Assembly: GCF_900157375.1 (NCBI RefSeq)
Contig: NZ_LT721901.1
Location: 4,669,685-4,733,684 of the forward strand
From: Mycobacterium rhizamassiliense
GTDB taxonomy: Bacteria > Actinomycetota > Actinomycetes > Mycobacteriales > Mycobacteriaceae
Reading direction: 5' to 3'
Length of the DNA stretch: 64,000 nucleotides
Made by a program: the position numbers and the translations under genes. The notes beneath the pieces were generated by a model. It saw only the letters and a program-made list of their open reading frames with translations, did not search any database and was not told the DNA's origin. This document shows, one piece after another, positions 1 through 8,813 of this stretch. Numbering within the stretch: the stretch's first letter is position 1; each line of letters starts with the position of its first letter.

Positions 1-559
1 GGGTGGCGAGATCCACCACCCCGGTGCGGTCGGTGTCGAGCGCCCGAACGAGGAAGCGCGCCAGGTCGTCGAGGTGCAGCACGCGAATCGGTTGCTCGGA
101 GACCTTGGCGCGCACCAGCGTTGCCAGCGTGCGGCACACCATCCAGTCGAGCTGCCGGCCGACCGGCGGCGCGATCCGGATGATCAGGCTCGGGCCCCAG
201 CTCGTGGACACCAGGTCCTCGGCCGGGTGATAGATGTCGGGCAGGCCAGCGGCCTGGGAGACGAACAGCAGGCGGGCGCCGGCGCGGCCGGCGGCGTGCG
301 TCACGCGGGCGACACCGTGGATGTCGGCGCTGCCCGGCGCGCTCGGATCCACCGGGGCGAGGTGGATCACCGCGTCGGCCTCGTCGGCCAGGTGCTGCAG
401 GATCGGGTCGCTCAGCGGCGCGCACACCAGGTCGGCGGCGGCGTCCAGGCAGGCGTGGGGGCGATCGGCGATGCCGCTGACCGTGTGCCCGGCAGCGACC
501 AACTGCCGTACGACCAGCCGCCCGACGGTGCCGGTGGCGTCAGTAACCAAGATGTGCAC
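1..559 (-). CDS. NAD(P)-dependent epimerase/dehydratase-like protein, 3' part outside window
   Basis: Only the N-terminal 186 residues are present and the gene runs off the left edge. It opens with VHILVTDATGTVGRL, a Rossmann beta-strand and glycine-rich turn of the extended SDR/NmrA type, followed by further alternating strand/helix sequence (AVIHLAPVD, ARLLFVSQAAG). A GTG start is chosen because GGGGAGGTGA lies just upstream on the minus strand. It is codirectional with the thiolase-like gene upstream of it. By synteny it could be the N-terminal part of the larger Rv1868-type protein, which cannot be verified here. The substrate is unknown. Confidence 0.75.
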   Translation of the reverse strand, partial: MHILVTDATGTVGRLVVRQLVAAGHTVSGIADRPHACLDAAADLVCAPLSDPILQHLADEADAVIHLAPVDPSAPGSADIHGVARVTHAAGRAGARLLFVSQAAGLPDIYHPAEDLVSTSWGPSLIIRIAPPVGRQLDWMVCRTLATLVRAKVSEQPIRVLHLDDLARFLVRALDTDRTGVVDLAT

Positions 560-669
560 GGCGGCTCACCTCCCCCAACGTCCATCTTCGACAATAGGCA
601 AGCCCGTATCAACTGCGCGACCGCTAGCCCCCCAGCGATCGTTTGATCTGGGCTGATTCTGATGACTGG

Positions 670-2154
670 CTAGCGCAGAGTGGCACTGCCGTCCGCGGCG
701 ACGGCAACCTTGGCGCCGCCGATGTCCTCAATGACCGTCGCCTCGGCCGAGGCGGGATCGGCGATCACCGCCAATGCGCGGGCCCCGTCGGGCGTGCGCA
801 CGGCGACAAAGGCCTTCTCCGGCCGACCGTCACGGTCGAACGGCGTCGTCCATGCCTCGACGGTTCCGACGCCTTCCCAGTCGACCAATCCCTTTCGGGT
901 CGGCTCGCGGTCGACGGCCGGTTGCACGTTCTCCCAACGGAATTCGGTCGGCGGCTCGGTACCGTACACGCCGAAGCTGTGCTTGGTCAGGTAGCCGCCG
1001 TTGGCGGTGACGAGCGCGCGCCGCCCGGGGTTGGCCACCAGCAGTTCGGCCGTCGTGGCGATGGAGTGCATGACGTAGTTGCTCCACGGCCCGCCCGCGA
1101 AGGTGAGCCCGCCGGTGACGGTCAACGGCCGGGCGGCATCGTCGACCGCCAACCCGAGTTCGGCCGCCGCCGCCTGCACGGCCACCGGGAAGCACGAGTA
1201 CAGGTCGACATAGTCGACGTCGTCGATGCCGAGGCCGGCCAGCTCCAGCGCCCGCGCGCCGCCGATCCGGATGGCCGGCGAGCGGTGCAGCTCGTCGCGC
1301 TCGGCGATCGCGGACGTGTCGTGGGAGTCGGTCCCCGCGTGCGGAAACACCCAGCGGTCGGCGGGGATGTTGAGGCGTTGTGCCTGCTCGACGGAGGCCA
1401 CGATCAGCGCGGCGCCCTGGTCGACCATGTTGTTGGAGTTCATCAGCTTGGTGTAGGGCCAGCTGATCATCCGGTTCTGCGGGCCGGTCTGCGCGATTTC
1501 CTCGGCGCCGACCGGTTTGCGGATCCAGGCGTTCGGGTTGTCGACGGCAACGGCGTTGAACCGCGACCACAGCTCGCTGATCCGCGTGCGGTGCTCGTCG
1601 ATCGACTCGCCGCGGGCCAGCCGAAGCGAGTGCTCGAACAGCGGGTAGATGAACGCGGGCCGGTCCAGCTTGATCTTGATCTCCGCGTCGCCGGCCATCG
1701 GCACGTCCTCGCCGCTGACCTCGGCCATCGAGACGGAGTCGTCCTGCTGGGTCCACTGCAGCCTGGCGCCCAGCTTTTTGAGGCCGGTCCTGGTCCGCCA
1801 GGTCTCGGCGCCGGCCAGCAGCACGACGCCGGCGCGGCCCCGCTGAATGTCCAGGCACGCCTGGTTGAGCAGCGACTGCGGCACGTTACCGCCGACCGGG
1901 CTGTACAGCGTGCCGAAGTCGGAGCAGCCCAGCCGCTGGCCGAGCAGCAGCCCAGGGTCGCGGTAGTGCGCCGAGAGGACGTTGACGATCCGGACGGAGT
2001 CGACCGCCTCGAACACCTTGGAATCGGCGGCCTGGCGTGCGGCGGCGACCATGAGGTCGACCGGCTCCACGGATCGCGTTTCCGGGTCGATCTCGTCTCG
2101 GTGGTTGACCTGGCCGAAGCCGATCAGCACCGGCGTCCTGGGGTCCAGCGGCAT
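670..2154 (-). CDS. thiolase-like acetyl-CoA acetyltransferase/lipid-carrier family protein
   Basis: A 494-residue protein of the thiolase superfamily, beginning PLDPRTPVLIGFGQVNHR. The N-terminal half carries thiolase-fold landmarks (DSVRIVNVLS, GGNVPQSLLNQ, GVVLLAGAE). The C-terminal half holds the GGLTFAGGPWSNY and VTANGGYLTKHSFGVYG segments typical of the Rv1867-like group, and ends with a small beta-rich domain. An in-frame TTG lies 30 bases further upstream, but ATG gives the normal family start. These proteins are annotated as acetyl-CoA acetyltransferases or nonspecific lipid-transfer (SCP-x-like) proteins and their reaction is not established. It is divergent from the uppP-like gene. 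Confidence 0.85.
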   Translation of the reverse strand: MPLDPRTPVLIGFGQVNHRDEIDPETRSVEPVDLMVAAARQAADSKVFEAVDSVRIVNVLSAHYRDPGLLLGQRLGCSDFGTLYSPVGGNVPQSLLNQACLDIQRGRAGVVLLAGAETWRTRTGLKKLGARLQWTQQDDSVSMAEVSGEDVPMAGDAEIKIKLDRPAFIYPLFEHSLRLARGESIDEHRTRISELWSRFNAVAVDNPNAWIRKPVGAEEIAQTGPQNRMISWPYTKLMNSNNMVDQGAALIVASVEQAQRLNIPADRWVFPHAGTDSHDTSAIAERDELHRSPAIRIGGARALELAGLGIDDVDYVDLYSCFPVAVQAAAAELGLAVDDAARPLTVTGGLTFAGGPWSNYVMHSIATTAELLVANPGRRALVTANGGYLTKHSFGVYGTEPPTEFRWENVQPAVDREPTRKGLVDWEGVGTVEAWTTPFDRDGRPEKAFVAVRTPDGARALAVIADPASAEATVIEDIGGAKVAVAADGSATLR

Positions 2155-2272
2155 AGGAACGAACTTAGCGTCCGTGCCACCCAACGCGACGAGAGCGTCG
2201 CGTTGGGTGCCGCGAGTGTGCCGCTAGTGTCACGCTCGGCGATGTTTCAAGAGGGACGGAGACTTTCGACGG

Positions 2273-3184
2273 ATGACCGCACATTTGAGCTACCTCGAGG
2301 CCGTCATCGTCGGCGCCGCCCAGGGCGTCACCGAACTGTTCCCGGTGTCCAGCCTGGGGCACGCCATCCTGGTGCCCGCCCTGGTCGGCGGGCAGTGGGC
2401 GCAGGATCTCAACGTCTCCGCGCCGAAGTCGCCCTATCTCGCGTTCATTGTCGGGCTCCACGTCGCCACCGCGGCCGCCCTGCTGGTGTTCTTCTGGCGG
2501 GATTGGTTGCGGGTCCTCGGCGGGATCGCCTCCTCGGTGCGTTATCGCCGGATCCAGACGGCCAACGAGCGGCTGGCGTGGCTGCTGGTGGCCGGCACCA
2601 TTCCGGTGGGCCTGGCGGGGTTGTTCCTGGAAAAGCTGTTCCGCACCACGCTGGGCAAGCCGATCCCGGCGGCGATCTTCTTGCTGCTCAACGGAATTGC
2701 GCTGTACGCGGGTGAGGTGCTGCGCCGTCGCGCCGCCGCCCAGCAGCTCGCGCCGGTCGGTGGCCCGGCCGAGCACACCGGTCAGGCCGTCGACGACCGG
2801 CTGGCCCAGCTGCCCATCGGGCGCGGTGTGGTGATCGGCGCCGCACAGATCCTGGCGCTGCTGCCCGGCATCAGCCGCTCGGGCATCACGATCGTGGCCG
2901 GCCTGTGGCGCGGCCTGTCGCACGAGGATGCCGCCCGCTTCTCGTTCCTGCTGGCGACGCCGATCATCCTGGCCGCCGGGGTGTACAAGATCCCGGACCT
3001 GTTCGGGCCGCTGGGCAGCGGGATCGGCGGCCAGGTACTGGCGGGCAGCGTCGCGTCCTTCGTCTGCGCCTACCTCGCGGTGCGCTTCCTCACCCGGTAC
3101 TTCGAGACCCGCACCCTGACGCCGTTCGCCGTCTACTGCGCGATCGCCGGGGCGGGCAGCCTGGCCTGGCTCACCCTGCGCTAG
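2273..3184 (+). CDS. uppP: undecaprenyl-diphosphatase family protein (UppP/BacA)
   Basis: A polytopic membrane protein of 303 residues that would dephosphorylate undecaprenyl/decaprenyl diphosphate and so recycle the lipid carrier for peptidoglycan and arabinogalactan synthesis. The two family motifs are intact: QGVTELFPVSSLGH near residue 17 (catalytic Glu and Ser) and PGISRSGITI near residue 197. The protein is somewhat longer than typical UppP (about 265-280), with an Ala-rich insert around residues 155-170. ATG follows GAGGGACGGAG. The M. tuberculosis orthologue (Rv2136c) sits elsewhere in the genome, so this copy is probably a second, paralogous one. That is inference, since the rest of the genome is not visible. 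Confidence 0.92.
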   Translation: MTAHLSYLEAVIVGAAQGVTELFPVSSLGHAILVPALVGGQWAQDLNVSAPKSPYLAFIVGLHVATAAALLVFFWRDWLRVLGGIASSVRYRRIQTANERLAWLLVAGTIPVGLAGLFLEKLFRTTLGKPIPAAIFLLLNGIALYAGEVLRRRAAAQQLAPVGGPAEHTGQAVDDRLAQLPIGRGVVIGAAQILALLPGISRSGITIVAGLWRGLSHEDAARFSFLLATPIILAAGVYKIPDLFGPLGSGIGGQVLAGSVASFVCAYLAVRFLTRYFETRTLTPFAVYCAIAGAGSLAWLTLR

Positions 3185-3231
3185 GGCACGGGCTCGTTGC
3201 ACGGCCGGAAGCCGAGTGCTGTGCTTATCAG

Positions 3232-4077
3232 ATGGCAGACACGGCAGTTGGACTGAAGCTTCGCGACAAGGTCATCGTGATCACGGGCGGTGCCCGCGGC
3301 ATCGGGCTCGCCACCGCGACCGCGCTGCACAATCTGGGCGCCAAGGTCGCGATCGGCGACATCGACGAGGTCAAGGTCAAGGAATCGGGAACCGCACTGG
3401 GCCTTGACGTTTACGGCAAGCTCGACGTCTCCGACCCACACTCGTTCGCCGAATTCCTCGACGACGTCGAACGCCAGCTCGGTCCCATCGACGTCCTGGT
3501 CAACAACGCGGGCATCATGCCGCTCGGCCTGATCATCGACGAACCCGACGCCGTCACCCGGCGCGTGCTCGACATCAACGTCTACGGCGTGATCCTGGGC
3601 ACCAAGCTGGCGATCGAGCGCATGGTCCCCCGCGGCAAGGGACACGTCGTCAACGTCGCGTCGCTGGCCGGTGAGGGACACGTCCCCGGCGCGGCCACCT
3701 ATTGCGCCAGTAAGCACGCGGTGATCGGGTTTACCGACACTGCCAGGCTCGAATACCGCAAGGCCGGCGTGAAGTTTTCGCTCGTAAATCCGACGTTCGT
3801 GAACACCGATCTGATCGCGGGCACCCAGGGTATGAAGGGATTCAGGAACGCGGAGCCCACCGACGTTGCCAATGCGATCGCGCAGCTGATTGCCAAGCCG
3901 AAGCCGCTAGTGCGGGTCACCAAGGCGGCCGGCGCAGTGATCGCGTCGAGCAAGTTCCTGCCGCGCGTCCTCTCCGAGGGGCTGAACCGCGTCATGGGTG
4001 GTGAGCACATCTTTACCGACGACGTGGACGCCGAGAAGCGCAAGGCCTACGAGGCGCGGGCCCGCGGCGAGGAGTGA
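3232..4077 (+). CDS. short-chain dehydrogenase/reductase (Rv1865c-like)
   Basis: A classical SDR of 281 residues. The cofactor motif TGGARGIG is at residues 18-25, followed by an acidic residue after the second strand (GDIDE) that suggests NAD(H) preference. NNAG follows, then the catalytic serine in NVASLAGEG and the YCASK motif with Tyr157 and Lys161. A C-terminal extension of about 50 residues ends in a charged tail. The substrate is unknown; related mycobacterial SDRs act on lipids or sterol-like alcohols. It reads in the same direction as the uppP-like gene, 47 bases downstream. Confidence 0.9.
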   Translation: MADTAVGLKLRDKVIVITGGARGIGLATATALHNLGAKVAIGDIDEVKVKESGTALGLDVYGKLDVSDPHSFAEFLDDVERQLGPIDVLVNNAGIMPLGLIIDEPDAVTRRVLDINVYGVILGTKLAIERMVPRGKGHVVNVASLAGEGHVPGAATYCASKHAVIGFTDTARLEYRKAGVKFSLVNPTFVNTDLIAGTQGMKGFRNAEPTDVANAIAQLIAKPKPLVRVTKAAGAVIASSKFLPRVLSEGLNRVMGGEHIFTDDVDAEKRKAYEARARGEE

Positions 4078-4123
4078 ATTCCGCGCCTGGCGGTGTTCAC
4101 CGGCGGCACGCACAATCGAGAGA

Positions 4124-6495
4124 GTGAGCCCGCAAACGTCCACCTCCGCGCCCGCAATCCTGTCCCCCGACGAACTCGCCCTGATCGACAAATATTGGCG
4201 CGCCGCCAATTACCTGTCCGTCGGGCAGATCTATCTGCTGGACAACCCGCTGCTGACCGAGCCGCTCGGCGCTGACCACGTCAAACCCCGGCTGTTGGGG
4301 CACTGGGGCACGACGCCGGGGCTCAACCTGCTCTACGCGCACCTGAACCGGATCATCCGCAACCGCGACGCCAACGTCATTTACGTCACCGGACCCGGGC
4401 ACGGCGGCCCCGGCCTGGTCGCCAACGCCTACCTAGAAGGCACCTACACGGAGGTGTACAGCGGCATCGGCGAGAACACCGAGGGCCTGCGAAAGTTGTT
4501 CCGCCAGTTCTCCTTTCCCGGCGGCATCCCCAGCCATGTCGCGGCCCAGACCCCGGGTTCCATCCACGAGGGCGGCGAGCTCGGCTACGCCCTGGTGCAC
4601 GCCTACGGCGCGGCCTTCGACAACCCCGACCTGGTCGTCGCCTGCGTGATCGGCGACGGCGAGGCCGAGACCGGGCCGCTGGCCGCCAGCTGGCATTCCA
4701 ACAAGTTCCTCAACCCGGCCGTCGACGGCGCGGTGCTGCCGATCCTGCACCTCAACGGCTACAAGATTGCCAACCCGACGGTGCTGGCCCGCATCCCGCA
4801 CCTCGAGCTCGAGTCGCTGCTGCGCGGCTACGGCTACCGCCCGATCATCGTCGCAGGCGACGACCCGGCCGTCGTTCACCAGGAGTTGGCCGCCGCCCTG
4901 GACGACGCGTTCGACGACATCGCGGCCATCCAGCGCGCGGCGCGCGACGGCTCGACAGCCGAGCGGCCGGTGTGGCCGATGATCGTGCTGCGCACGCCCA
5001 AGGGCTGGACCGGCCCCAAGGTGGTCGACGGCAAGCAGGTCGAGGGCACCTGGCGTTCGCATCAGGTGCCGCTCGCCGAGACGCACGACAACCCCGCGCA
5101 CCGCGCCCAGCTGGAAGAGTGGCTGCGCAGCTATGCGCCCGACGAGCTGTTCGACGGGCACGGCGCGCTGCGCGCGGAGCTGCGGGCGCTGGCGCCGACG
5201 GGAACCCGGCGGATGAGCGCGAACCCGCACGCCAACGGCGGGGTGCTGCTGCGCGAGCTGGATCTGCCGGACTTCCGCGACTACGCGGTGCCGGTCGAGC
5301 GCCCGGCCACGACGACCCACGAGGCCACCCGGGTGCTGGGGACATTCCTGCGCGACGTCATCACCCGCAACCCGGACCGCTTCCGGCTGATGGGGCCCGA
5401 CGAGACCGCGTCCAACCGGCTGTCCGCCGTGTTCGAGACGACCGGCAAGGTCTGGATGTCGGAGACCGAGCCCGACGACGACGGGCTGGCGCGCGACGGC
5501 CGGGTCATGGAGGTGCTCTCCGAGCACCTGTGCCAGGGCTGGCTGGAGGGCTACCTGCTGACCGGGCGGCACGGGCTGTTCAACTGCTACGAGGCGTTCG
5601 TGCACATCGTCGATTCGATGCTCAACCAGCACGCTAAGTGGCTGGCCACCAGCCGCGAGCTGCCCTGGCGGCAGCCGATCGCTTCGCTGAACTACCTGCT
5701 GAGCTCGCACGTCTGGCGCCAGGACCACAACGGGGCATCGCACCAGGACCCCGGCTTCATCGACCTGGTCGCCAACAAGCGGGCCGAGATCTCGCGGGTC
5801 TATCTGCCGCCAGACGGCAACACGCTGCTATCGGTCGCCGATAACCGCAGCCGCGACTACGTCAACGTCATCGTCGCCGGTAAGCAGCCCGCGCTGGCCT
5901 ACCTCGACATGGACGCCGCGATTGCCACTGCACCCGCGGGCTGGGCATCTGGGAGTGGGCCAGCACCGCCACCGGCGAACCCGACGTGGTGCTGGCCTGC
6001 GCCGGTGACATCCCGACGCAGGAGACCCTGGCCGCCGCCGACATCCTGCGCCGCGAACTACCCGACCTGGCCGTGCGGGTGGTCAACGTGGTCGACCTGA
6101 TGCGACTGCAACCCGATACCGAACACCCGCACGGGCTGCCCGACCGGGAGTTCGACGCGCTGTTCACCCGCGACAAGCCGGTCATCTTCGCCTATCACGG
6201 GTATCCGTGGCTGATCCACCGGCTCAGCTACAGCCGCACCAACCACGCGCACCTCCACGTGCGCGGATTCAAGGAGCGCGGCACCACCACCACGCCATTC
6301 GACATGGTGATGCTCAACGACCTGGACCGCTTCCACCTGGTGATGGACGTGATCGACTGGGTGGACGGGCTGGCCGCGCGCGCGGCGATGCTGCGCCAGC
6401 GGATGGTCGACGCCCGCTTGGGCGCCCGCCGGTACACCCGCGAGCACGGCGAGGACGACCCGCAGATCGCCAACTGGACGTGGGAGTCGACGTGA
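4124..6495 (+). pseudogene. xfp: xylulose-5-phosphate/fructose-6-phosphate phosphoketolase with a one-base frameshift
   Basis: A thiamine-diphosphate phosphoketolase would cleave xylulose-5-P or fructose-6-P with phosphate to acetyl-phosphate. Reading starts at GTG 4124 (protein begins SPQTSTSAPAILSPDEL). Visible landmarks are GHGGPGLVANAYLEGTY, IPSHVAAQTPGSIHEGGELG and the ThDP motif GDGEAETGPLAASW near residue 177. Frame is lost after Ala-Ile-Ala at 5926. The correct C-terminus (LGIWEWASTATGEPDVVLAC onward, then GFKERGTTTTPFDM) continues in the next frame to 6495. Restoring one C in the CC run at 5925-5926 gives one 790-residue protein, the usual family length. It is either a true recent pseudogene or a sequencing error. 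No adjacent acetate kinase is seen. The gene has no counterpart in the syntenic M. tuberculosis region as I recall it. Confidence 0.9.
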
Positions 6496-6530
6496 CCTGG
6501 GCCGCAGTGGCGCGCCGGTAAGCTGGTCGA

Positions 6531-7289
6531 ATGCCCGACGCAACCGTTGACGCCATCCATCCGGTGGTGTCCGAGCTGTCGGCGCTACACCGGCTGCGGA
6601 TCTACCTGGACCTCGGCGTTGTCGTCGCCGTGCTGGTGCTGACGAACCTGATCGCGCACTTCACCACGCCGATGGCCAGCATCGCGACCGTGCCCGTGGC
6701 CGCCATCGGGCTGGTGTTCCTGATGCGGTCCAACGGGCTGGATTGGGCCGACCTGGGCCTGGGCCGCGAGCACTGGCGGTCGGGCCTCGCCTATGCGCTG
6801 GCCGCGGTGGGCGTAGTGGCGTCGGTGATCGCCGTCGGTGTGCTGCTGCCGATGACCCGGCCGATGTTCATGAACAACCACTACGCCACCATCTCCGGCG
6901 CGCTGATCGCCTCGATGGTGATCATCCCGCTGCAGACCGTGATCCCCGAGGAACTCGCCTTCCGCGGCGTGCTGCACGGCGCGCTGCACCGCGCGTGGGG
7001 CTTTCGCGGCGTCGCGCTGGCCGGTTCGCTGCTGTTCGGGCTGTGGCACGTCGCCACCTCGCTGGGCCTGACGAGCAGCAACGTCGGCTTCACCCGGCTG
7101 TTCGGCGGTGGGTTTTTCGGGATGCTGGCCGGTGTGACGCTAGCCGTATTGGCCACCGGCACAGCGGGATTCGTCTTCAGCTGGCTGCGCCGGCGCAGCG
7201 GCAGCCTGATCGCGCCGATCGCGCTGCACTGGTCGCTGAACGGGCTGGGCGCCCTGGCCGCCGCGCTGGTCTGGCATCTGTCGGCCTGA
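6531..7289 (+). CDS. CPBP (CAAX/Abi) family intramembrane metalloprotease
   Basis: A 252-residue multi-spanning membrane protein of the CPBP family (Rv1863c-like). The three catalytic signatures are visible in the C-terminal half: IPEELAFRGVLHGAL (EExxxR type) near residue 140, LFGLWHVATSL (FxxxH type) near residue 167 and IALHWSLNGLG (HxxxN/D type) near residue 227. These form the glutamate/histidine active site in characterised members. The bacterial substrate is unknown; relatives process prenylated or membrane-anchored peptides or give bacteriocin immunity. It starts 35 bases after the phosphoketolase and ends five bases from the convergent adh gene. Confidence 0.9.
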   Translation: MPDATVDAIHPVVSELSALHRLRIYLDLGVVVAVLVLTNLIAHFTTPMASIATVPVAAIGLVFLMRSNGLDWADLGLGREHWRSGLAYALAAVGVVASVIAVGVLLPMTRPMFMNNHYATISGALIASMVIIPLQTVIPEELAFRGVLHGALHRAWGFRGVALAGSLLFGLWHVATSLGLTSSNVGFTRLFGGGFFGMLAGVTLAVLATGTAGFVFSWLRRRSGSLIAPIALHWSLNGLGALAAALVWHLSA

Positions 7290-7294
7290 GGGCC

Positions 7295-8323
7295 TCACAC
7301 CAATAGCACCGCGGCGCCTGCGATGCGGCCGGCCGCCAGGTCGCCGAGCGCCCGATCCGCTCGTCCGAGCGGGTATTCCGGCGTGGTCACCTCGATGCGA
7401 TGCCGACCCGCGAACTCGAGAAACTCACGCGCATCGGCCCGGGTGTTCGACGTCACCGATCGGACCTGTCGCTCCTGGAACAGGTGGCGCTGATAATTCA
7501 GCGTCGGGATGTCCGACAGATGGATCCCGGCGATTGCCAACGTGCCACCGCGGTCCAGCGCCTCGAGCGCGGGCAGCACCAGGTCGCCGACCGGCGCGAA
7601 CAGGATCGCGGCATCCAGCGGCACGGGCGGCGGATCGGCCGCGCCCTGGGCCGACGCCGCCCCCAGCTCCATCGCCAGCTCACGCGCCCGCTCGCCGCGG
7701 GTCATCACGTGCACCTCGGCGCCCTGCGCCAGCGCGACCTGCGCGGTGATGTGGGCGCTGGCGCCGAAGCCGTAGAGGCCCAGCCGCCCGCCGGGTGGCA
7801 GCTCGGCCCGCAGCAGCGAGCGATACCCGATGATGCCGGCGCATAGCAGCGGCGCCAGCTCGCTGTCGGTGTAGCCGTCCGGCAGGTGGTGCGCGAATGC
7901 CCCTGGCACCGTGGCGAATTCGGCGTAGCCGCCGTCGGCGTCCCAGCCGGTGTAGCGGGACTTCGGGCACAGGTTCTCGGCTCCCCGCCGGCAATAGATA
8001 CAGACCCCGCAGGTGTGCCGCAGCCACGCGATGCCGACGCGGTCGCCCACCCGGAACGCATCGCCCGCGTCGGCCCCGACTTCGACGACCTCCCCCACCA
8101 CCTCGTGGCCGGGTGTCACCCGGTCGCGGTGCACGGGCAGGTCGCCCTCGGTGACGTGAAGGTCGGTGCGGCACACGCCGCATGCGCGCACGGCCACTAG
8201 CAGCTCCGCCGGGCCGGGTCGCGGCACATCGGCGCTGACTTGCTCGAGCGGGTGGCTGTCCATCGGCCCGGGCCGACGCACCCGCCACGCGCGCATCGTC
8301 TTCGTCGCCGCCGGGGCCATCAC
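7295..8323 (-). CDS. adhA: zinc-dependent alcohol dehydrogenase
   Basis: A medium-chain (MDR) alcohol dehydrogenase of 342 residues. The catalytic-zinc region ACGVCRTDLH and the GHEVVGEVVEVG signature lie in the first 80 residues. The structural-zinc cysteine cluster CGVCIYCRRGAENLC is near residue 108. The cofactor-binding turn GLYGFGASAH is near residue 183. It would oxidise or reduce alcohols and aldehydes with NAD(P). Gene order matches Rv1862 (adhA). It starts 49 bases downstream of the small membrane protein gene, on the same strand. Confidence 0.92.
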   Translation of the reverse strand: MMAPAATKTMRAWRVRRPGPMDSHPLEQVSADVPRPGPAELLVAVRACGVCRTDLHVTEGDLPVHRDRVTPGHEVVGEVVEVGADAGDAFRVGDRVGIAWLRHTCGVCIYCRRGAENLCPKSRYTGWDADGGYAEFATVPGAFAHHLPDGYTDSELAPLLCAGIIGYRSLLRAELPPGGRLGLYGFGASAHITAQVALAQGAEVHVMTRGERARELAMELGAASAQGAADPPPVPLDAAILFAPVGDLVLPALEALDRGGTLAIAGIHLSDIPTLNYQRHLFQERQVRSVTSNTRADAREFLEFAGRHRIEVTTPEYPLGRADRALGDLAAGRIAGAAVLLV

Positions 8324-8372
8324 CCCATCATGCCGCCGGACCGCCGAACGGCGTCAGGGCAAGGGCGCCGCG

Positions 8373-8645
8373 TTACAACGTCTTGGTGCGGGACGTGGCG
8401 AACTTGTAGATGAGCAGCAGCAGGACCGCGCCCACCAATGCGCCCAGGAACGAGTGCTGGATGGGCGGGTGAATGTCGAATTTGTGCGGCGGGAAGACGA
8501 CGCTGCCCACGGTGCCGCCGACATACGAGCCGACGATGCCGAGTACTGCGGTGGCGACCCAGCCCATCGGCTGCTTGCCGGGCACGATGAGACGCGCAAT
8601 CAGGCCGACGACGAGGCCGAGAACGATTAGCCAGACGATGTGCAC
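8373..8645 (-). CDS. GlsB/YeaQ/YmgE-family small membrane protein (Rv1861-like)
   Basis: A 90-residue, very hydrophobic protein with three predicted membrane segments (VWLIVLGLVVGLIARLIV, a central glycine-rich segment and FLGALVGAVLLLLIYKF). It has the glycine-zipper pattern of the GlsB/YeaQ/YmgE stress-associated family (older name: transglycosylase-associated protein). The annotation is structural only and no enzyme activity is implied. It lies between apa and adhA on the same strand. The start is the only ATG giving a complete first helix, with GGAGG about eight bases upstream. Confidence 0.88.
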   Translation of the reverse strand: MHIVWLIVLGLVVGLIARLIVPGKQPMGWVATAVLGIVGSYVGGTVGSVVFPPHKFDIHPPIQHSFLGALVGAVLLLLIYKFATSRTKTL

Positions 8646-8813
8646 GATCGGCTCCTCCGGGTATTAACTGACGGGCGATACCCGCAGTGGGTACCCAACG
8701 CCGCCTAACTCAACCCTGTGGCCGAATTGCTGCTGGGCTCGCAACGATTCGGCTCCAAGCGTCGCCGGCCCTACTTCTCGACGGTTGCCGACGCGCTCTT
8801 TGCCAGGGGCGGG

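Noticed and set aside
643..2715. A 690-residue plus-strand open frame opposite the thiolase-like gene
   Set aside because: Arg/Gly/Asp-rich composition with no recognisable domain. It is antisense to a clear coding gene and runs into uppP in another frame, so it is a high-GC shadow.
5915..5940. Programmed ribosomal frameshift in the phosphoketolase
   Set aside because: No slippery heptamer and no stable downstream structure were evident, and a -1 slip at GCC-ACT would need poor re-pairing.
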